In this document: in pieces, positions 59,216 to 64,000 of the stretch | Numbering within the stretch: the stretch's first letter is position 1 | How the letters are laid out: each line of letters begins with the position of its first letter | From: Thermoproteota archaeon | GTDB taxonomy: Archaea; Korarchaeota; Korarchaeia; Korarchaeales; Korarchaeaceae | Length of the DNA stretch: 64,000 nt | Assembly: GCA_030130125.1 (NCBI GenBank) | Contig: JARZZM010000017.1 | Coordinates: 1-64,000, forward strand | Direction: 5' to 3' | The notes under the pieces: model-generated | Told to the model about the DNA's origin: nothing | Seen by the model: the letters and a program-made list of their open reading frames with translations, nothing else | The model's database searches: none | Translations under genes and position numbers: made by a program

Positions 59216-59538
59216 AGGTAATGTTAGTTTGCAGGTCCTGTGGGTTTAAGAAGGATTTGGAGGGATCTGATGAGACCCTCCCGGAGACCTGCTCATCCTG
59301 CGGTTCGAGAGACTTGGAGTTCGTCGTCTACAGGGTTAGCGAAAAGCCTGAAAGAGAGATAGAGCGTGAGGTCTCTGAAAGCGGGATCCAGTCACTTGTA
59401 GAGGAGGCCTTCCTGAGGGAGGTCTCGGAAGGGGAGTGGGAGATCGATCTCTCTAGGACGATCACCGAGGAAGTGATGGTTGCGGAGCTGGAGCCAGGGG
59501 AGTACGAGATAGTGTTCAGGTTGAGGAGGGCGGGCTAA
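59209..59538 (+). CDS. Zinc-ribbon protein (OapC/ArvC-like), third gene of the GTPase module
   Basis: 109 residues. One N-terminal zinc ribbon, CRSCG (8-12) and CSSCG (28-32), then an acidic helical linker and a C-terminal strand-rich tail (EPGEYEIVFRLRRAG). TTG start overlaps the DUF2073-like stop by seven bases, so the three genes are translationally coupled. The database family name OapC/ArvC is from memory. Ends convergently with trmI (23-base overlap). Confidence 0.65.
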   Translation: MLKVMLVCRSCGFKKDLEGSDETLPETCSSCGSRDLEFVVYRVSEKPEREIEREVSESGIQSLVEEAFLREVSEGEWEIDLSRTITEEVMVAELEPGEYEIVFRLRRAG

Positions 59539-60304
59539 TCTTTCTGCCGAATATTATGAAGCCCGTATGCGCTATCATTCTAGGGTGGGGCTTGGTCCTC
59601 CTCTCATCGCTTTCGTACTCCCTATCCAATATCTCATGAACCTCCACCATGCTGAACCCTGCCTCCTTGGCCTTCACTACAGTTTTGCTTATCTGTTCAC
59701 AGGAGGGGACAAAGGCTACGAAGATGCCGTTGGGCTTCAGCTTCTCGTGGATCATAGGGAGGAGTTCCCAAGGATCGGGTACATCGATGAATGCCGCATC
59801 TACATCCTCTTCATCTATTCCCTGCTTCGCATCCTTCAATTTCAGGACAACATTGGTCAGTTGAAGGGTCTTCAAGTTCCTCTCCGCCATCTTAAGTGAC
59901 GACTCCCTCGCATCATAACTATACACCTTCCCATTGGGGCCCAGAAATGTGGCGAGCACTATAGTCAGGGCCCCGGATCCCGTTCCTATCTCAACCACCT
60001 TATCCCCTGGCTTGATCCCTGATTTCAGTAGAATGAAGCCCGAGTCCTTGGGATATATTATCTGGGTGGCCCTGCCCAACTTCTCAATAATGTCCGCTAA
60101 TGTTGGCCTGTGTACCTCGACCGGGACGCCCTTATTGGTTCGAACTACCGATCCCCAATCCTTTCCTATCAGTAAGGAGAGGTCTATGTATCCTTTATGT
60201 GTGTGAACCCTCTTCTCCTCCTTGACTCTCACTAAGAACTTCTTGGGCCTCCCCTTCTTGCTGTAAACAACTAGGAGGGCAGTGTCGCCCTCCTTTATAG
60301 GCAA
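59516..60304 (-). CDS. trmI: tRNA (adenine-N1)-methyltransferase TrmI (m1A57/58)
   Basis: Methylates N1 of adenines 57 and/or 58 in the T loop of tRNA, stabilising it at high temperature. N-terminal barrel ends in IYPKDSGFILL. The SAM site is VVEIGTGSGALT, followed by YDARESSLKMAERNL and AAFIDVPDPW (substrate motif). 262 residues. TTG start with AGGAGGTG five bases upstream, overlapping the end of the geranylgeranyl reductase gene. Same strand and probably same message as that gene. Confidence 0.93.
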   Translation of the reverse strand: MPIKEGDTALLVVYSKKGRPKKFLVRVKEEKRVHTHKGYIDLSLLIGKDWGSVVRTNKGVPVEVHRPTLADIIEKLGRATQIIYPKDSGFILLKSGIKPGDKVVEIGTGSGALTIVLATFLGPNGKVYSYDARESSLKMAERNLKTLQLTNVVLKLKDAKQGIDEEDVDAAFIDVPDPWELLPMIHEKLKPNGIFVAFVPSCEQISKTVVKAKEAGFSMVEVHEILDREYESDERRTKPHPRMIAHTGFIIFGRKISPPSST

Positions 60305-60315
60305 CAGGACACCTC

Positions 60316-61455
60316 CTACAGGAGAGCCTTAGCCACCTTAGTGGCTAAGATCGGGTGTTTCATTAGCTTCATGGCCACCTTACCCAAATTCATCCCGTTC
60401 GCCAAGTTTATCACGTCCTCGTAATCCAGCACATCTGCTAGCTGGTTGAGATCTTCATCGCCCAGTCTCTCGAAGACCCTCATGGCCTTCAAGCTATCGT
60501 TTATCCTCTTTATCCAGTGCTCATATTCCTTCTCGAAGGTCTTAAGGGACCTAGCTGAGGTATCTCCCTTCTCTATGGCCTCCTTTATGACCTTGCTGGC
60601 CGCCTTGCCCGCAGCTATCGAGGAGTGAATACCAGCGCCGGTGAAGGGGATGACCATACCCGCTGCATCTCCTAAGAGTATGAGATTGTCTGCAATGTAC
60701 TCCTTAGCCATACCACCGATAGGGACTGCTGCCCCTCCAACCCCCATTATCTTGGCTTTTTTGAAGAGTTCAGGTCTTTCCTTTATGAATTTATCCAGGT
60801 AAGGCTTGGGCGCCCCCGGCCGCACTCCAATACCCACGTTGGCTATCTCTTCGTCCTTCGGGAATATCCAAGCGTATCCCCCTGGAGCCATGGAGCCTAC
60901 GTATATGTGGCCGGTTGTGTGGGAGTCCAGTTCTACGCCAACCATCTTGTACTGATAAACGGGGATCAGTTCGGTAGTGTTATCCAGACCGGCCGTCTTG
61001 GCGACGACTGAGTTGTATCCATCCGCGCCGATGACCACCTTTCCCTTGATCACCTCGCCCCTAGAGGTCTTAACTCCTACGACCTTGCCTCCCTCCTTAA
61101 CTATCCCCCCTACTCTCTCCCCCATCCTAAATTCGGCACCTGCCTTTAGCGCTTCCTTACCCATCTCCTGGAGAAACAGGTCCTTGTTTATAGCGAAACC
61201 GTGCAGCGGGATCTCAACATACTTTCCCGAGGGGGAGTACACTCTCATGCTGAGCTCGTTTGCAACTATACCTGGTTTGGGTTCTATCCCGGCTGTTTCG
61301 AAGGTCTCCTTGCTCACTCCTTCACCGCAGGGCTTCCAAGCCTTGATATCGGAATAGGCCTCGAAGAGCAGGGTTTTGAGCCCCAGTTCAGAGGAAAACC
61401 TCGCCGCGGATAGGCCAGCGGGTCCACCGCCGACTATTATGACATCCCATTCCAT
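60316..61455 (-). CDS. Geranylgeranyl reductase (archaeal lipid saturation)
   Basis: FAD enzyme that hydrogenates the geranylgeranyl chains of archaeal ether lipids. N-terminal FAD fold GGGPAGLSAAR, then KPCGEGVSKET, typical of this family. Mid-protein GADGYNSVVAK and GGYAWIFPK (YxWxFP motif), then LLGDAAGMVIPFTGAGIH. 379 residues, normal. ATG start behind AGGTGCC. Upstream spacer 61456-61658 holds the promoter and leader of the opposite winged-helix gene. Confidence 0.93.
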   Translation of the reverse strand: MEWDVIIVGGGPAGLSAARFSSELGLKTLLFEAYSDIKAWKPCGEGVSKETFETAGIEPKPGIVANELSMRVYSPSGKYVEIPLHGFAINKDLFLQEMGKEALKAGAEFRMGERVGGIVKEGGKVVGVKTSRGEVIKGKVVIGADGYNSVVAKTAGLDNTTELIPVYQYKMVGVELDSHTTGHIYVGSMAPGGYAWIFPKDEEIANVGIGVRPGAPKPYLDKFIKERPELFKKAKIMGVGGAAVPIGGMAKEYIADNLILLGDAAGMVIPFTGAGIHSSIAAGKAASKVIKEAIEKGDTSARSLKTFEKEYEHWIKRINDSLKAMRVFERLGDEDLNQLADVLDYEDVINLANGMNLGKVAMKLMKHPILATKVAKALL

Positions 61456-61563
61456 AGTGGCACCTGGGCTTCTAACCCCGACCCTATTTCAGCGTTTTCA
61501 CACAGGGATCTCATTTAACCAATCGACGTAAACAATGGTGGAACGGCAAGGCAGATAGGTAAA

Positions 61564-61571
61564 GTTTTATA
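61564..61571 (+). promoter_or_regulatory. TATA box before the structured leader
   Basis: AGTTTTATA is followed about 27 bases later by the start of a two-hairpin leader (61598), so transcription probably begins just before hairpin 1. Confidence 0.5.
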
Positions 61572-61597
61572 GACAGAAATGTTACTTTAGTGTTAGT

Positions 61598-61654
61598 TGG
61601 GAGGCTCAGGCCCTCCCACGTCGTCATCCCTCCGGCTGATGCCGGATGACGGCG
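61598..61654 (+). ncRNA. Candidate structured 5' leader or small RNA with two hairpins
   Basis: Hairpin 1: TGGGAGG (61598-61604) with CCTCCCA (61612-61618), seven pairs and a seven-base loop. Hairpin 2: 61619-61627 with 61646-61654, nine pairs including one G-U, a CCCT bulge (61628-61631), then CCGGC/GCCGG (61632-61636, 61641-61645) with a TGAT loop. The second stem ends four to five bases before the GGTGA ribosome site of the winged-helix gene. It could be a regulatory leader, a protein-binding site or an independent RNA. No known family recognised. Confidence 0.55.
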
Positions 61655-61658
61655 AAAG

Positions 61659-61901
61659 GTGAATAAATTGAGGGTTCTGATGGATGCGCATTTAAGGATC
61701 CTACGGAAACTAGAGAAAGCTGGAAATGACGGTATCGTTGCATCTGAACTGATTCCTGACAGGGTAGCTAGGGAGTTCGTCCTGAAGTACCTCGCCAACA
61801 AGGGCCTTATTACAAGGAGGAGAAGGTTCAGGGGGGAGCGAGTCTTCATAACTCCTAAGGGACTTAACCTACTGAGAAGCGAGGGTAATGGCATTTCCTG
61901 A
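61659..61901 (+). CDS. Small winged-helix protein
   Basis: 80 residues, one winged helix-turn-helix: DAHLRILRKLEKAGNDGI, recognition-type helix VAREFVLKYLANKGLI, and a wing RRRFRGERVFITPKG. Such small proteins are usually transcription regulators or RNA-binding. GTG 61659 or TTG 61668, the latter six bases behind GGTGA. It has no effector domain. It follows a structured leader and precedes tgtA by about 50 bases on the same strand; tgtA has its own TATA tract. Confidence 0.7.
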   Translation: MNKLRVLMDAHLRILRKLEKAGNDGIVASELIPDRVAREFVLKYLANKGLITRRRRFRGERVFITPKGLNLLRSEGNGIS

Positions 61902-61953
61902 ACCATCAGCCTTCCTTTTTATTATTTTGATATAAGTGGTTAGGGCTCTCCCC

Positions 61954-63708
61954 ATGGATCTGATCTTCAGAGTCAGGAAGAGCGATGCCTCCGCTAGGCT
62001 ATCCGATCTCAGAACCAAGAGCGGAACGCTTACTCTGCCGGAGTTCTTTCCTGTGTATAACCCGAACAAACCCGTAGTAACCCCTGAGGAAATGAAGGAA
62101 ATGGGGATTAGAGCCTTGATAACGAATTCTTACATAATATACAAGTCGGAGGATTTGAGAGAGAAGGCCTTAGAGCAAGGGATCCACTCCCTCTTGGGAT
62201 TTGATGGAATCGTGATGACCGACTCCGGCGCCTACCAGATCTACAGGTATGGGGATGTGGAGATATCCAACAGGGAGATACTCGAGTTCCAGCACGCGAT
62301 AGGATCGGACATCGGGTCCATACTGGATGTTCCCATGTCATCTGAGATCAGCAGGAGAGAGGCGGAGAAGGGAATTATGAGGACGCTAGAGAACGCGGAA
62401 GAGTGGTCAGAGATAAAGGATAATTTGAGGGGGACCTTATGGGTGGGAACGCCTCAGGGATCGGTCCACACAGATTTGGTGGAGTACAGCTCCAGACGGA
62501 TAAGGGAGTTGGATTTCGACTATAATGGAGTGGGCTCCCTCAAGGTTGCGCTTGAGAGATATGATTTCACCCTCCAAGCCAGGCACTTCCTGCTCGTGAG
62601 GTCTATCCTCAAGTCTGGAAAACCCTTTCACTTCTGGGGGATAGGTCACCCTTCCACCTTCGCCTTCTTCGCAGCTCTAGGTGCGGATTCCTTCGACTCA
62701 GCAGCGTACGCGTTGTATGCTGAGCAAGGGAGGTATATGACGCCCCAAGGAACCCTCCAGCTGGATGATATCGATGAGTTCCCGTGTTCATGTCCAGTAT
62801 GTATGAGATATACTCCTAAGGAGGTTAAAGAGCTTCCTAGAGAGGAGAAAGTTCGATTGATCGCGAAACACAACCTATATGTGTCGATTGCAGAAATCAG
62901 GAAGGTGAGAGAGGCCATAAGGGGTGAGTGGCTGTGGGAGCTCGTGCAGGAGAGGGCTAGGTTCCATCCCAAGCTATACGTGGCACTTGAATACGTTCTA
63001 AAGAATTGGAAGGGCCTACTGGAGATCAGGGAGCCCTTCTCCAAGTCGTCAGGTCTGTTGTACTCGGGTCCAGAGACGTTTTTCAGGCCCGAAGTAATCA
63101 GGGCACGGGATAGGGTCAGGAACGTTGTGTTCGGGAGGCATATCATGAGGAGGCTCTACGGGAGGGTTCCCTTGGGGTTAAAGTACGCTTATCCATTCGG
63201 TCAGACCGTCTTCCCCTATGAGGAGGAAGTGATAGATGAGCCCTCTGACGAGGAGCTGGTCTCCTCCTTACTATCTTACCAGTTTCACCCTTCCCTGAAG
63301 GAGCTCGGTAAAGGAGCTCGAATAAGGAGGTCCAAGAGGACGGGTATGCCTAGGGAAGTGATGAAGGATGGCGTTACCATCGGATTTATCAGGCCCAGCG
63401 ATGGGATGTTCGTTCCCACGCTGCAGGGAGCGGAGCTGATGCTCAAGCTCCTCCCCTCACCTAGATCTAGGGTGTGCGTAAAGGAGAGGTTCGAGGAGAT
63501 TGTTGCTAGAGGGACTACGGTCTTCGTGAAGTTCGTGGACTGGGCTGACCCTCAGATAAGGCCCAAGAGTGAGGTGCTGATCGTGAACACGAGGGACGAG
63601 CTGCTGGCTACAGGTAAGGCGGTTCTATCTGGTCAGGAATACAGAGATTTCGACGAGAACCATCCATTCATACTTATTAGGAGGTATAAACTTCCTAGAG
63701 AGGTTTAA
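61954..63708 (+). CDS. tgtA: Archaeosine tRNA-guanine transglycosylase
   Basis: Inserts preQ0 at G15 of tRNA, the first step to archaeosine. TIM-barrel catalytic domain: VMTDSGAYQIYRYG with catalytic Asp, GTPQGSVHTDLV, and the zinc site CSCPVCMRYTP followed by a later His. C-terminal domains include a PUA domain (about the last 75 residues, PRSRVCVKERFEEIVARG). About 584 residues from ATG 61954. That start suits the TATA-like tract near 61915-61930; GTG 61936 would precede the message. G15 modification is characteristic of archaea. Confidence 0.95.
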   Translation: MDLIFRVRKSDASARLSDLRTKSGTLTLPEFFPVYNPNKPVVTPEEMKEMGIRALITNSYIIYKSEDLREKALEQGIHSLLGFDGIVMTDSGAYQIYRYGDVEISNREILEFQHAIGSDIGSILDVPMSSEISRREAEKGIMRTLENAEEWSEIKDNLRGTLWVGTPQGSVHTDLVEYSSRRIRELDFDYNGVGSLKVALERYDFTLQARHFLLVRSILKSGKPFHFWGIGHPSTFAFFAALGADSFDSAAYALYAEQGRYMTPQGTLQLDDIDEFPCSCPVCMRYTPKEVKELPREEKVRLIAKHNLYVSIAEIRKVREAIRGEWLWELVQERARFHPKLYVALEYVLKNWKGLLEIREPFSKSSGLLYSGPETFFRPEVIRARDRVRNVVFGRHIMRRLYGRVPLGLKYAYPFGQTVFPYEEEVIDEPSDEELVSSLLSYQFHPSLKELGKGARIRRSKRTGMPREVMKDGVTIGFIRPSDGMFVPTLQGAELMLKLLPSPRSRVCVKERFEEIVARGTTVFVKFVDWADPQIRPKSEVLIVNTRDELLATGKAVLSGQEYRDFDENHPFILIRRYKLPREV

Positions 63709-64000
63709 ATGCTTTAATGAGTAGGCTCTCTGCCTCTTTCTTCACCTCATCGTTGATCTCCACCAAAATCATCCCCATACCCGGCTGACCGTAAAGCATG
63801 TACCAGCCGGGAGGCGCCAGCAGGGTGACGGGAAAGCCCAGCAGGTCCTCCTCACCATCCACGATCAAGACAATTCTAAACCCGCGAGACGCCATATTTA
63901 TAGCGAGCCTAACAGCGTTCCAAGAATCCTTTGTTATCCTGCCTGGGGGATTACTTGAGGATAGGATGAGGTACCCGCTCAGCCGGTACACCGCGGGCGC
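63695..64000 (-). CDS. Partial gene of unknown function, possibly DsrE-like
   Basis: The minus-strand frame is open to the window edge. The visible part starts at GTG 63991 at the latest, but the three upstream codons are also sense, so the true start may lie outside. Content: strand YLILSSSN, helix SWNAVRLAINMASRG, strand FRIVLIVDGEEDLL, ending in a Glu-rich helix. The strand-helix-strand-DG layout recalls DsrE-fold proteins, a weak guess. Overlaps the tgtA end by 14 bases. Confidence 0.5.
   Translation of the reverse strand, partial: APAVYRLSGYLILSSSNPPGRITKDSWNAVRLAINMASRGFRIVLIVDGEEDLLGFPVTLLAPPGWYMLYGQPGMGMILVEINDEVKKEAESLLIKAFKPL

Noticed and set aside
1-64000. CRISPR arrays, transposons, integrases or toxin-antitoxin pairs
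   Set aside because: None seen: no regularly spaced repeats, no transposase or integrase motifs, and gene content is core throughout.

Overview
The window is a dense piece of a thermophile-like archaeal chromosome, about 65 protein genes and four tRNAs with almost no spare DNA. The gene set is archaeal throughout: TBP, TFB, RNA polymerase subunits K and P, Alba, a thermosome subunit, MCM with GINS, Hel308, an Lhr-type helicase, an A-type ATP synthase, class I LysRS, archaeosine tRNA-guanine transglycosylase, geranylgeranyl reductase and FBP aldolase/phosphatase. A short XPF nuclease without a helicase, a crenarchaeal-looking proteasome beta subunit and AsnRS point to the TACK superphylum. Korarchaeota is my best guess, from gene content only. 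GTG and TTG starts are common, and TATA-like AT tracts sit 25-35 bp before many starts, so leaderless or short-leader messages are likely.

Layout. 1-12.3 kb: an RPA-like protein and XPF, AsnRS, a UbiD-type decarboxylase, HflX, an ECF transporter S component, agmatinase, a stand-alone small protein, a 2-oxoacid:ferredoxin oxidoreductase set (D-A-B, no gamma gene), a secreted metalloprotease and an MTA/SAH deaminase-type amidohydrolase. 12.3-22.2 kb: a CYTH protein behind tRNA-Leu, then the A-type ATP synthase in two convergent units, F-H-E-A-B-D-C on plus and I-K on minus. 22.2-32.2 kb: a UDP-GlcNAc 2-epimerase with an added C-terminal domain, two tandem DUF131-type membrane proteins, hexulose-phosphate synthase, Lhr helicase, thermosome-RpoK, Alba, LysRS. 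32.2-39.4 kb: a glycosyltransferase/AMMECR1/DUF89 operon, TIM and FBPase, and a transcription block (TBP, signal peptidase, RpoP, TFB). 39.5-47.6 kb: tRNA-Gly leading a caspase-fold protease unit, then tRNA-Thr leading a six-gene chain ending in tRNase Z. 47.6-58.2 kb: RNA-binding and Toprim proteins, a membrane-tethered winged-helix protein, tRNA-Leu, NAD kinase, then GINS-MCM-Hel308-PurB-beta-CASP. 58.2-64 kb: an Era-like GTPase/DUF2073-like/zinc-ribbon module, TrmI, geranylgeranyl reductase, a small winged-helix gene behind a structured leader, TgtA and a partial gene.

The genes are mostly core information processing, energy and central carbon metabolism. I found no CRISPR array, transposon or prophage. 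The observations most worth following are: tRNA genes that seem to lead protein operons; a proteasome beta subunit lacking the N-terminal catalytic Thr beside an M20 peptidase lacking its general-base Glu; the epimerase fusion; the three-gene GTPase module; and a two-hairpin RNA before a small winged-helix gene. Positions and motifs were read by eye and family calls come from memory of family signatures; no search was run.
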